Below, in pieces: positions 1 through 7,536 of a stretch of 17,435 nt of DNA; position 1 is the first letter of the stretch; each line of letters opens with the position of its first letter. The stretch covers positions 1 through 17,435 of the forward strand of contig JBBRGG010000043.1 in NCBI GenBank assembly GCA_038240875.1. The letters run 5' to 3'. The stretch is from JBBRGG01 sp038240875 (GTDB lineage: Bacteria > Planctomycetota > Phycisphaerae > Phycisphaerales > UBA1924). A model generated the notes under the pieces. It was not told the origin of the DNA. It saw only the letters and a list, made by a program, of their open reading frames with translations, and did not search any database. Made by a program: the position numbers and the translations under genes.

Positions 1-43
1 CTCGCATGTAAAGCGAGTGCTCTAGCCGTTGAGCTAACCGCCC
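1..43 (-). tRNA. tRNA-Val(UAC), 5' part only (cut by window edge)
   Basis: Read on the minus strand from position 43, the sequence gives a 7-nt acceptor arm (GGGCGGT), a D-arm with GCTC/GAGC stem, and a perfect anticodon arm CTCGC/GCGAG around the loop TTTACAT. The anticodon is TAC (plus-strand positions 8-10), which reads valine GUA. The variable loop, T-arm and 3' acceptor strand lie beyond the left edge, so only about 43 of the usual 75 nt are present. Confidence 0.93.
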
Positions 44-90
44 GAAATCCCCTGTAGAGGATCAAATCAAGGCTCTACCTTAGGTCCCTA

Positions 91-1494
91 TCAGGCACGC
101 CGCGCGTTCATCTTTATAGCCATCACGCCCCCCAAATATCCCGCGACCCCGAGCACGAAAAGTATTGCGACAGGCAAGGCGACGTCCGCGAACCCAGTGC
201 CACGCCACATCGCCCCTTCGATCGCGTCCACGACCCATTTGAACGGACTGATGCCGCTCAACGTTTGGAGCAATGGCGGCATGAAGAAGACTGGAATACT
301 CCCGCCACCAATCATTGCGAGGATCAAAACCGCCGCCCTTCCATAGCCCTGCGCAGCCCCCTCGGTCTTGGACAACCCGGCCAGAAACATCATAATTCCA
401 GTAAAACCAACAGCCGCCGCAAAGACTGCCAAGGCCATGAGTTCTGGATGGGCGAAGCGTGCGTTGTACACAAATATTGCAAAGCCGATCAAGATCACCT
501 GCACCAGCACGCACGCGAAAAAGCACGCCAGAGCCTTGCCCGCAAGAATCTGGCCCATCGTTAAAGGCGACGTTGTCAATCGTGTAATTGTCCCGCGTGT
601 GCGTTCTTCCGCAAGCGAAGACGCGAACGCCATCACGCACCCCATGAGCCCCCAGACCATACCTTGCGGAAATGAAATCTCGAATGAGGATTGCGGGCGA
701 ACGCGTTCGGTTGCAAGCTTTGTCACTTCGACGCGCACAGGCCGCCAACCACCGGCACCATTCTCTACGCCACCATTAACGCCACTCGCAGCACCACTAT
801 CTATTGTTCCGGTAGCGGCCGCGCCCTTCATCTCATCAGGCTTGTTGAGGTTCGCTGCTGGGGTGGGCGTGGTGCTTGCGTTTCCACCCACCGCACCAGA
901 CCTGGACAAGTTGGCAACCGCGTCAAACATCGTAGCGAATGCCAACCTTTGCACCGGATTGAGCCCTGGTGCCTTGGCAATATCGCGCTTGGCCTGATCG
1001 ACGTTTTTATCCATCACCACAGGATTTTGGAAGGTCCGCGCCATTTGTTTGAAGCCGATTTCGTTGAGCTTGCCTTCGAGAAGCCCGGCTTCTGCCGTGC
1101 GGGTAGGATCGACTACTGCACGCAAGACCAGCCCGCCACCGGAAAGTATCGAGCCTGATGCTTCTTCAAAGCCTTTGGGCACGATGATGCACGCCGTTAC
1201 TTTGCCCTTCTGTACGAGAGCTTCGCCTTCAGTGACCGTTGCGACACGCGTTAGCTTCAGTGCTGGGTCTGCTTCGAGATCGTTCACGAACGCGACCGCC
1301 GCCGAACCACCATCGAGGTCGGCGACGGCGATATCCATCTTGCCACCGCCACCACCGCCACCAAAGACATAGCCGAAAAACATCGCAATAGCGAGCGGAA
1401 ACACGAACGTAAAGAAGCAGTCGGCACGGTCGCGCGACAACAACTTCAAGTCCTTCATTGCAACCGCGATAATCCTTGAAACGTTACCGCCCAT
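91..1494 (-). CDS. ABC-2 type transporter permease
   Basis: Membrane subunit of an ABC exporter, paired with the ATPase just upstream. The 467-residue product has one N-terminal membrane segment (about residues 26-45, ending in a run of glycines), a large extracytoplasmic domain of roughly 240 residues, and about five hydrophobic segments in the C-terminal 190 residues. The cytoplasmic motif EERTRGTITRLTTSPLT, typical of ABC-2 permeases, precedes the last segments. This layout fits the YbhR/YbhS and DrrB-like permeases that export drugs or lipids; the substrate cannot be read from the sequence. I chose the ATG at 1494 because GGAAGGAAG lies just before it. An in-frame GTG at 1524 would add 10 residues. 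The extracytoplasmic part carries an Ala/Gly/Thr/Pro-rich low-complexity insert near residues 205-250. Confidence 0.9.
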   Translation of the reverse strand: MGGNVSRIIAVAMKDLKLLSRDRADCFFTFVFPLAIAMFFGYVFGGGGGGGKMDIAVADLDGGSAAVAFVNDLEADPALKLTRVATVTEGEALVQKGKVTACIIVPKGFEEASGSILSGGGLVLRAVVDPTRTAEAGLLEGKLNEIGFKQMARTFQNPVVMDKNVDQAKRDIAKAPGLNPVQRLAFATMFDAVANLSRSGAVGGNASTTPTPAANLNKPDEMKGAAATGTIDSGAASGVNGGVENGAGGWRPVRVEVTKLATERVRPQSSFEISFPQGMVWGLMGCVMAFASSLAEERTRGTITRLTTSPLTMGQILAGKALACFFACVLVQVILIGFAIFVYNARFAHPELMALAVFAAAVGFTGIMMFLAGLSKTEGAAQGYGRAAVLILAMIGGGSIPVFFMPPLLQTLSGISPFKWVVDAIEGAMWRGTGFADVALPVAILFVLGVAGYLGGVMAIKMNARRA

Positions 1495-1541
1495 GTACTT
1501 CCTTCCAACTTCCTTCCCATGCACTTGCCGCTATTTCCTAC

Positions 1542-2492
1542 TCAGTCGCGCAGTCGCCGCCCAGTTAAATGCAAAAAAACCACTTCGAGATCGGGCCGAT
1601 CGATCCGAACGCCATCGACAGGCCCTCGCACCCCACTTGCCTCATCACGTTTACTAACGCCATCTTCGCCTATACCCCTACTGCTCGCGACAGCCCCAAC
1701 TGGCTGCTTGATTTCAACTGGCTGCTTGCTTTCTTCGAGGAAGCGCGCGATCTCACGAAGCGGATCATCGGTACGAATTTCTTCGTCGAGGCCGCCCCGG
1801 GTGACGGTGACTACGCTGCCGCCGCCATGAGCCGCGATGAGTTGAGGGACAGTTCCCATCGCGAGCACACAGCCTTTGTCGATGATCGCGACACGATCAC
1901 ACAACCGAGCGGCTTCTTCCATGTAATGCGTGGTGTACACGATTGTTCGGCCGCGCTGCGCGAGAGTCTTTACCAACTCAAGAATATTATTTCGGCTTTG
2001 TGGATCAACGCCCGCCGTCGGCTCATCCATGAGCAGCAGCGCAGGGTCATGCATGAGTGCCACGGCGAGATTCAGCCTTCGCTGCATGCCACCCGAATAC
2101 GCCTTCACGCGATCGTCCGCACGCTGCGCGAGACCAACTTGATCCAAGACCTCGGCGATTCGCGCGGTCAACGCCTTTCCATGAAGGCCATAGAGCTTGC
2201 CAAAGAAGGCGAGGTTTTCGTTCGCCGAGAGTTCCACATAGAGAGCGAGAGATTGCGGCGCGACGCCGATTTTCATCCGCACCTTTGGATCGGTTGGCGA
2301 ACCAAGGCCTTGGATCGTGACCGTGCCCGCGTCGGGAGTAATCAGCCCTGTAGCCATCCCGATGATCGTGCTTTTGCCGGCACCATTGGGCCCGAGCAAG
2401 CCAAAGACCTCGCCGGGCCTGATCGCCAACGTGACGTCATCCACCGCGACGGTGGAGCCGAACGACTTGCGAATGTTCGTGAGCGTGAGCAT
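1542..2492 (-). CDS. ABC transporter ATP-binding protein
   Basis: Nucleotide-binding subunit that powers the permease encoded 47 bp downstream; the two form an operon. The 316-residue protein has all family motifs in order: Walker A GPNGAGKST, Q-loop in GVAPQSLALY, signature YSGGMQRR, Walker B LLLMDEP, D-loop AGVDPQ and switch histidine TTHYM. It ends with LEVVFLHLTGRRLRD, the usual tail of DrrA/NatA/YbhF-type exporter ATPases. Between the core and this tail is an extra variable segment of about 60 residues that contains a duplicated KQPV unit, from a 14-bp direct repeat at 1697-1710 and 1715-1728. The ATG at 2492 gives the normal family N-terminus (MLTLTNIRKSFG). A GTG at 2519 would add nine unlikely residues. 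No clear ribosome binding site is seen at either start. Confidence 0.92.
   Translation of the reverse strand: MLTLTNIRKSFGSTVAVDDVTLAIRPGEVFGLLGPNGAGKSTIIGMATGLITPDAGTVTIQGLGSPTDPKVRMKIGVAPQSLALYVELSANENLAFFGKLYGLHGKALTARIAEVLDQVGLAQRADDRVKAYSGGMQRRLNLAVALMHDPALLLMDEPTAGVDPQSRNNILELVKTLAQRGRTIVYTTHYMEEAARLCDRVAIIDKGCVLAMGTVPQLIAAHGGGSVVTVTRGGLDEEIRTDDPLREIARFLEESKQPVEIKQPVGAVASSRGIGEDGVSKRDEASGVRGPVDGVRIDRPDLEVVFLHLTGRRLRD
1697..1728. repeat. 14-bp direct repeat, 18-bp period, inside ABC ATPase gene
   Basis: CAACTGGCTGCTTG occurs at 1697-1710 and again at 1715-1728. The 18-bp period keeps frame and duplicates a KQPV unit in the linker before the conserved C-terminal tail of the ATPase. Confidence 0.85.
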
Positions 2493-2575
2493 CAGTGGCA
2501 GGGTACCCCATGCAATCACTACGTGCAGAGGAAGCCGAGCAATGAAAGCAAACGATACGAGGGGTGGCGAGCGCG

Positions 2576-2605
2576 AAAAAAAGCCCGAGCCAATTGGCCC
2601 GGGCT
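2576..2605 (-). terminator. Rho-independent terminator of the sigma factor gene
   Basis: On the minus strand AGCCCGGGCC and GGCTCGGGCT form a 10-bp stem around AATT, followed directly by a run of six or seven T. One pair is G-U on the minus-strand transcript but a mismatch (A-C) on the plus-strand transcript, and the T-run is on the minus side, so it acts on minus-strand transcription. It lies 33 nt past the sigma factor stop and separates that gene from the ABC operon. Confidence 0.9.
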
Positions 2606-2637
2606 GATGACTGTCGAGATCATTTGTAATTAGCGAA

Positions 2638-3813
2638 TCAGTTCATGCTGGCAACTGCTGCCGCCGCCGCAGCCGCAGCAGCCGCTCGTGCGTTTTCGTT
2701 GCCTTCCTTCGCCGCGTCTTGCTCACGCCATTGACGCTGCTGCTCCAAGGCTTCGAGATTGCCAAGGAAATGCGCTTCGAGTTGCAAGCGGATTTTTTCC
2801 ATGGCCTTGTTCTGGATCTGACGCACGCGCTCCTTGGTGACGCCGATGATCTGGCCGACTTGCTCCAGAGTCATGGGTTTTTCCAATTCGCCGGTTTCCA
2901 AGCCGAAGCGATGCTCGATGACCGTGCGCTCGACCTCGGTCAGGTCGGCACGATTCTCCGAGACGATGCGCTTGACCTCTTCCGCCGCGTCTTTCTCGAA
3001 CGTTGCACGCTTGGTTTCGAGAAAGTTGGACCGCTCGAGCTTGGGGTCAAAGTCAGTTGGGTAGCGCTGGCGATACTTGCTCAGCTTCATGCCCTGACGG
3101 CTAAAGGCCTTCAAGATCGCTCGGCAGGCGTACGTGCTGAACTTGTACCCACGTCCAGCATCGAACTTATCCACCGCGCGAAGCAGAGCCATATTTCCTT
3201 CGCTGACCAGATCAGCAAAGTCAACCTCGCTCATGCGCGTCCGCTTGGCCATCGCCAGCACCAGCGCTAGGTTCGTCTCGGCGATTTGCTCGCGGATGCG
3301 ATCGGAAACGCGGTACCACCGAAGGATTTCCTCGGCTTGCTCTTGAGCAGGCTGACGCGATGGAGATTCCCATACGTCCTTTTGGATCTTCCAAATACGG
3401 AAGCGGGCGTAATTGAATTGGTGGAAGAGGATCTTTTCCTGAGCGCCCGTCAAGATGACCTGCTGCGCGCTCTTGACCGTGCGGCCGCGAGCCGCAGAGA
3501 GATCGTCCATGACCGGGTGATACCAGGTGGTATCAGGCTTAGGGATGTCGTGGCCAACGGAGTAGATCTTCTGCTCGGCTTCTTCTTCCTCGAATGCGGG
3601 CGAGGGGATGAAATCCTGCTCGCAGGACATGATCGCTTTCATGAGGCGTTCGTCTTCTGCGGAGAGCCCGCGACGCACGCCACCGGGTCGAGCAGCCTTA
3701 GTTCCTGCACCGGGCGCAAGGATCGCGCTCGAACCGCCACGGTTTCGCTTACGCTCTTGCTCGAGTGGGCTTAGACGTTTGCCCGTCATTGTATGCCTCA
3801 TAGTCGTTTCCAT
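2638..3813 (-). CDS. Sigma-70 family RNA polymerase sigma factor, divergent
   Basis: Directs RNA polymerase to promoters. The 391-residue protein has a basic, Gly/Arg-rich N-terminus, a region 1.2-like segment (about 119-150), region 2 (about 180-240, with DFADLVSEGNMALLRAVDKF) and region 4 (about 288-342) with the helix-turn-helix TLEQVGQIIGVTKERVRQIQ, which contacts the -35 element. Two things are odd. Region 2.3/2.4 reads STYACRAILKAFSR, without the tryptophan pair that group 1 factors use to melt the -10 element. The stretch 241-287 has no recognisable region 3. The C-terminus ends in ten alanines (377-386). The ATG at 3813 is preceded by AGGAAGG. Its long upstream region and own terminator suggest a single-gene transcription unit. 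It is probably an alternative sigma factor rather than the main RpoD, but the sequence alone cannot exclude a lineage-specific main factor. Confidence 0.88.
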   Translation of the reverse strand: METTMRHTMTGKRLSPLEQERKRNRGGSSAILAPGAGTKAARPGGVRRGLSAEDERLMKAIMSCEQDFIPSPAFEEEEAEQKIYSVGHDIPKPDTTWYHPVMDDLSAARGRTVKSAQQVILTGAQEKILFHQFNYARFRIWKIQKDVWESPSRQPAQEQAEEILRWYRVSDRIREQIAETNLALVLAMAKRTRMSEVDFADLVSEGNMALLRAVDKFDAGRGYKFSTYACRAILKAFSRQGMKLSKYRQRYPTDFDPKLERSNFLETKRATFEKDAAEEVKRIVSENRADLTEVERTVIEHRFGLETGELEKPMTLEQVGQIIGVTKERVRQIQNKAMEKIRLQLEAHFLGNLEALEQQRQWREQDAAKEGNENARAAAAAAAAAAVASMN

Positions 3814-5150
3814 AGCCTTCCTGCTCTTCTGATGAATTGACGCACATGTGCTGGCGGATTGGGTTCAAAGGCTCAAAAGTCTGCCTGAGAACTCGACGCC
3901 AACGCGTTTGCCCCACTTCATCGATCGTTCGAAGCCTTTTCCTGCTTCGCCCGTACGTGCGTACTTAACATACCTATAACAAATACAACTGAAACAATTG
4001 ATTCGCTACTGTTGAAAGACCCCCCTACGGACATTTCTATCTGAATGGGCGACGAGAAAAGACTATCTGAACTCTAAGTAGCAGCAAGGAACTTATCCGA
4101 GCATTTTCAAGATGCTGAGATGCCGAATCGAGCTCAACTGATCGGCTTCGTTTCGGCTCTCAAATAGATTCGCCTCAAACTGGGTAACTACGAATAACTT
4201 GCAGACACGTCGAAAGATTTATTGATTTTTTTGACTTTGCGTTCGGCCCTAATAGCGCCCGGCTCTGAATAATCCTGAAATAGTTTAGCGGAGATAGCAC
4301 TGGAATAGCATTATGTAAGCGTTTACATTGTATCTGTCAAGTATTTCTTAAATAAACTTCGACTTTCGTGAGATCGTTGTCTCATCACCACCTTAGGTGC
4401 CAAGCTGGGAAGCACCGGGCATGGTCAGGAGCCATCGATCATTCTACGCACAAGCACACTTGAAAGTTCCAAGCACGAAGCATCAAGACCGCGAGATTTT
4501 GTATCTATACCAAAGAGATTCAGTTTCTTGTAGGTAGTACTTGATCCATATAACACGGCTGAGTAGAGTTACAGAGGTTGACTTGGCAGGGCTTTCGCCG
4601 CGCACTCGTCGTGGCAACTCACACTACCAGACAAAACTGATTTCGCCAAGTGCCATCTGAACAATCAACAGCATACCCACACAATCTTCTATTCAACAAC
4701 AATCTTTCCCCTGTTACTGGGCGTGGAAGCGAGCGGACTTAGTACATCTCGCCTAATTTGTCTTTAGTAGCCCAAGGGTTAATTGGGTATTGGATAGGTT
4801 CAAACTCTTCATCTTTGCCAATTTCACGCTCAGCAAACTTGTATTGGGCACTGCTCGATTTAGCTGTGCGACTGCAAGACCACGGCCGGGTGTGGTGTGG
4901 TGTGGCGTGATTTCGTTTCACAATGCACAAACACAGAAGCGACAGCGGCTGCGTGCTTGCGAGAGTAATTGACCTTGCTGCTTGGGTCCTTGGCCAACCC
5001 TACAGTAATAGGTGTGTCTGGCGCATGAAGACTCATTTTTGTTGCTTCACCATCTTTTATCTTGGTAGCTTGTACCTGTATCTTTTGTATCGAGACAACT
5101 CGCGGCTCGCGCTTTCCGCGTTATAGGCCGCATCAAATAGGAGTGATATC
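3814..5150. other. 1.3-kb gene-poor intergenic region between sigma factor and sodA
   Basis: No open frame here has a convincing start, length or protein-like composition throughout. The stretch from about 3960 to 4800 is richer in A and T than the flanking genes. It contains one LacI-type palindrome (4314-4327), several small inverted repeats near 4370-4440 (for example TGAGA/TCTCA and CACCTTAGGTG) that could fold in RNA, and a TGTGG triplication near 4890-4905. The minus-strand frame ending at 4739 is protein-like only in its last 36 or so codons. The region probably holds the long upstream regulatory regions of both flanking genes, and perhaps an unrecognised small RNA or gene remnant. Confidence 0.6.
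4314..4327. promoter_or_regulatory. LacI/CcpA-type operator palindrome
   Basis: TGTAAGCGTTTACA is an inverted repeat TGTAA/TTACA with a central CG and matches every fixed position of the catabolite-responsive element consensus TGWNANCGNTNWCA, the operator form bound by LacI-family repressors. No gene starts close to it: the sigma factor start is about 500 bp to the left and sodA about 820 bp to the right. The sequence match is certain; binding is inferred. Confidence 0.5.
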
Positions 5151-5780
5151 ATGGCCTTTACTCTGCCCACTCTGCCGTACCCGACCAATGCGCTTGAACC
5201 CTCGATCGATGCGACGACGATGGAAATCCATCATGGTCGGCATCACAAGGCTTACGTTGATAACGCCAACAAGGCTCTTGACGGCACGACGTTCGCGAGC
5301 GCAAGCGTTGAAGAAGTCTGCCGAATGCTGGCGGAGCTTCCTGATGACAAGCGAGGCCCGGTTCGCAACAACGCGGGCGGGCACCTCAACCACACGATGT
5401 ATTGGAACTTGATGGCGCCTGGTAGCAATGGTGGGGGTGGGGCTCCGACTGGTGATCTTGCGGCAGCCATCACCAAGGCGTTTGGTTCCTTTGACGCGTT
5501 TAAAGAGAAGTTTGCGGCGGCGGGCGTTGGCCGATTTGGCTCAGGGTGGGCTTGGCTGGTTGTGAACGCTGACAAGTCGCTGGCGATTGTTTCGACGGCG
5601 AACCAGGACAATCCGATCATGGGCAAGGCGATTGCCGGTTGCGAAGGCACGCCGATTTTGGGTTGTGATGTGTGGGAACACGCCTACTACCTCAAGCACC
5701 AGAACAAGCGCGCGGATTACATCGGCGCGTGGTGGAATGTTGTCAACTGGGGCGCGGTTTCGACTTTATTTGCCAAGTAA
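5151..5780 (+). CDS. sodA: Superoxide dismutase, Mn type
   Basis: Converts superoxide to hydrogen peroxide and oxygen. The 209-residue product is the normal length and collinear with the Fe/Mn family. The four metal ligands are visible: His27 (MEIHHGRHH), His81 (GGHLNHTMYW), Asp173 and His177 (GCDVWEHAYYL). Tyr35 matches the active-site gateway tyrosine. The outer-sphere glutamine is in STANQD (Gln152), with Gly77 in GGH, a combination typical of manganese enzymes; Fe enzymes place the glutamine elsewhere. A cambialistic enzyme cannot be excluded. There is no signal peptide, so it is cytoplasmic. The ATG is preceded by AGGAG at normal spacing. It follows a 1.3-kb gene-poor region and sits 127 bp before an esterase gene on the same strand. 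Confidence 0.97.
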   Translation: MAFTLPTLPYPTNALEPSIDATTMEIHHGRHHKAYVDNANKALDGTTFASASVEEVCRMLAELPDDKRGPVRNNAGGHLNHTMYWNLMAPGSNGGGGAPTGDLAAAITKAFGSFDAFKEKFAAAGVGRFGSGWAWLVVNADKSLAIVSTANQDNPIMGKAIAGCEGTPILGCDVWEHAYYLKHQNKRADYIGAWWNVVNWGAVSTLFAK

Positions 5781-5907
5781 TGACTTGATTGACCGTGTGT
5801 ATGCGCATGCTTACACCATCATGCGCGTGCGTGGGAAGCGATAACCAATTGAGAGCCTGGGTGCTATGAGCGTTTTGACAATTGGCAAGAGCGTGGAGAA
5901 TCAATCG

Positions 5908-7398
5908 ATGCAGAAGAGCAAGATCGCGGTCACCGTCGCGGTGATCGGGCCTTTGGTTGTGTTGGTAGTGCTGGTGATTGGGATTGCAATTTCGATGCAG
6001 AACCCGCCCAAGAAGCAGCCACCGCTTGGCGCGGGCGCAGGCGAAACCGGCGGGGCTAACTCACTGGGTCAGATTCTGGGCGTGGGAGCTATGGGTGCTG
6101 AATCGGCGAATTCTGCGAATTCGGCGAACGCGACGCGGGCTTCAGGCGAAGAAATCCCGCAGCTTGTTGCGCCTGAATCGCTCGCACAAGGCTTTGTACT
6201 TGTCGTCACGGACTCGGCCAAGCGGGCGACGCTTGATTCACCGATGTACATCGCGGGAAACCTCAATAACTGGAACCCGGGCAGTGTGGATTTCAAGCTC
6301 ACGCCCCAGTCGGATATGCGCTGGCGCTTTATCTTTGACGGCCCACCCAAGCTGCCTAGCGGTGCACGGTTGGAGTTTAAGATGACGCGTGGCACATGGG
6401 ATATTGAAGAGCTTGATGAGAGTCTGGTCAAGGTTACCAATCGCACGCTGCCGATGGTTGATGTGTCGAAGCTCAGGTCGGATGAAAAGCCGGTGATCGA
6501 GATCACGGTTGCCAAGTGGGGTGACCAAAGCGACGGCTTTAAGGTTAGGGACGCGATGAATCCTTATCGCGCAATTAAAGCCGCGGGAACGCTCAAGCGT
6601 TTACAAGTGACTAGTGGGGTGGCGACCGCGAAGGGCGCGATGCGTGATGTCTTGGTGTGGCTGCCTCCGGGGTATGACGATGCGCGGAATGCGGATCGGA
6701 AGTATCCGGTGTTATATTTGATGGATGGGCAGAATGTGTTTGAGAAGCTGCCAACGGTTCCGGGCGAATGGGAAGCCGACGAGACGGCGTTACGGTTGGT
6801 GCGCGATGGAACAATTGAGCCTTTGATCATCGTGGGCGTGCCCAACAGCGGCGCGGGGCGGATGTCGGAATACATGCCTTTTGCAGCTCTGCCCGGCGTG
6901 AAGCCCGAGGGAGACGGGTTTGTCGCGTGGCTTAGTGGCGAGGTCGTGCCTCGGGTGAATAGCGCGTTTCGTACGGACATTCGTGCATCACGCACGACCA
7001 TCGGCGGGAGTTCGCTTGGAGCCATTATCTCGCTACACGCGGCGGTCAAGCGGCCTGATATCTTTGGGATGGTGCTGCTGGAAAGCCTGCCTTTGACTAC
7101 AGGAGGCAAGGCGACTTGGGAGACGTATATCGCTTCGATCACGACGTGGCCGGGTCGAGTCTACTTGGGCATAGGCGAGAGCGAACTGGGCAATGACCCG
7201 GCGCTAACCGAGCGGAATGCCGAGTACGTGAAAGCGGTGCGCGACTTTGATGCCAATCTCGCTGCGAACGGGGTGGACGCGACGCGGCGTGTGCTGGTTG
7301 TTGAAGCAGGCGCGGCACACACCGAGTCTTCATGGGCCAGACGATTCCCGCAGGCGCTCACGTTCCTGTACGCGGCTTCGCCTGATTCGACGAAGTAA
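5908..7398 (+). CDS. Membrane-anchored esterase (EsteraseD/Fes-like) with starch-binding-like domain
   Basis: Predicted carboxylic ester hydrolase held on the outer side of the inner membrane. From the ATG at 5908 (GGAG upstream) the protein has 496 residues: a short basic start, one hydrophobic anchor (about 5-30), a Gly/Ser/Ala/Asn-rich linker with SAN repeats, a beta-rich domain (about 85-200) with YIAGNLNNWNPG and LEFKMTRGTWDIEE resembling CBM20/CBM48 carbohydrate-binding folds, then an alpha/beta hydrolase of the enterochelin-esterase/esterase D type (about 220-490). The nucleophile elbow is GGSSLG with Ser369, and the likely catalytic histidine is His471 in AAHTESSW. The acid residue is uncertain. 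An earlier in-frame ATG at 5866 would add 14 residues but has no ribosome binding site. Substrate unknown; acylated polysaccharides or siderophore esters are possible. It precedes another secreted hydrolase. Confidence 0.85.
   Translation: MQKSKIAVTVAVIGPLVVLVVLVIGIAISMQNPPKKQPPLGAGAGETGGANSLGQILGVGAMGAESANSANSANATRASGEEIPQLVAPESLAQGFVLVVTDSAKRATLDSPMYIAGNLNNWNPGSVDFKLTPQSDMRWRFIFDGPPKLPSGARLEFKMTRGTWDIEELDESLVKVTNRTLPMVDVSKLRSDEKPVIEITVAKWGDQSDGFKVRDAMNPYRAIKAAGTLKRLQVTSGVATAKGAMRDVLVWLPPGYDDARNADRKYPVLYLMDGQNVFEKLPTVPGEWEADETALRLVRDGTIEPLIIVGVPNSGAGRMSEYMPFAALPGVKPEGDGFVAWLSGEVVPRVNSAFRTDIRASRTTIGGSSLGAIISLHAAVKRPDIFGMVLLESLPLTTGGKATWETYIASITTWPGRVYLGIGESELGNDPALTERNAEYVKAVRDFDANLAANGVDATRRVLVVEAGAAHTESSWARRFPQALTFLYAASPDSTK
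6102..6137 (+). repeat. Short Ser-Ala-Asn coding repeat in esterase linker
   Basis: TCGGCGAAT-like 9-bp units are repeated three to four times with small changes, coding for SANSANSAN between the membrane anchor and the binding domain. It looks like an in-frame expansion in a flexible linker. Confidence 0.6.
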
Positions 7399-7451
7399 TT
7401 GTCAACAGGTCTCAGGAGCACTTTTCAAGCACTGAATACTTGAATTGACTA

Positions 7452-7498
7452 ACGCACGCGCAATGAACAAGGTACGAGGATTCTGCTCTAGCGTGCGT
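7452..7498. promoter_or_regulatory. 8-bp inverted repeat ahead of lipoprotein hydrolase gene
   Basis: ACGCACGC (7452-7459) and GCGTGCGT (7491-7498) are perfect inverted copies 31 bp apart, ending 38 bp before the start codon at 7537. It could fold in the mRNA leader or be chance in this GC-rich stretch. No function can be assigned. Confidence 0.3.
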
Positions 7499-7536
7499 GC
7501 GTGGAACGCTTCACTGGAATCGAGCAAGGAGACTTC

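Noticed and set aside
80..748. Minus-strand open frame of 222 codons in another frame of the permease gene
   Set aside because: The overlapping frame contains a full ABC-2 permease; this one is Cys/Arg/Gly-rich without hydrophobic pattern.
1569..2633. Long plus-strand open frame of 354 codons opposite the ABC ATPase
   Set aside because: It is antisense to a gene with every ABC motif, and its translation has no family motifs and a shadow-like Arg/His-rich composition.
4790..5126. Small plus-strand open frames upstream of sodA
   Set aside because: No ribosome binding site, Cys/Leu-rich composition, and they overlap one another.
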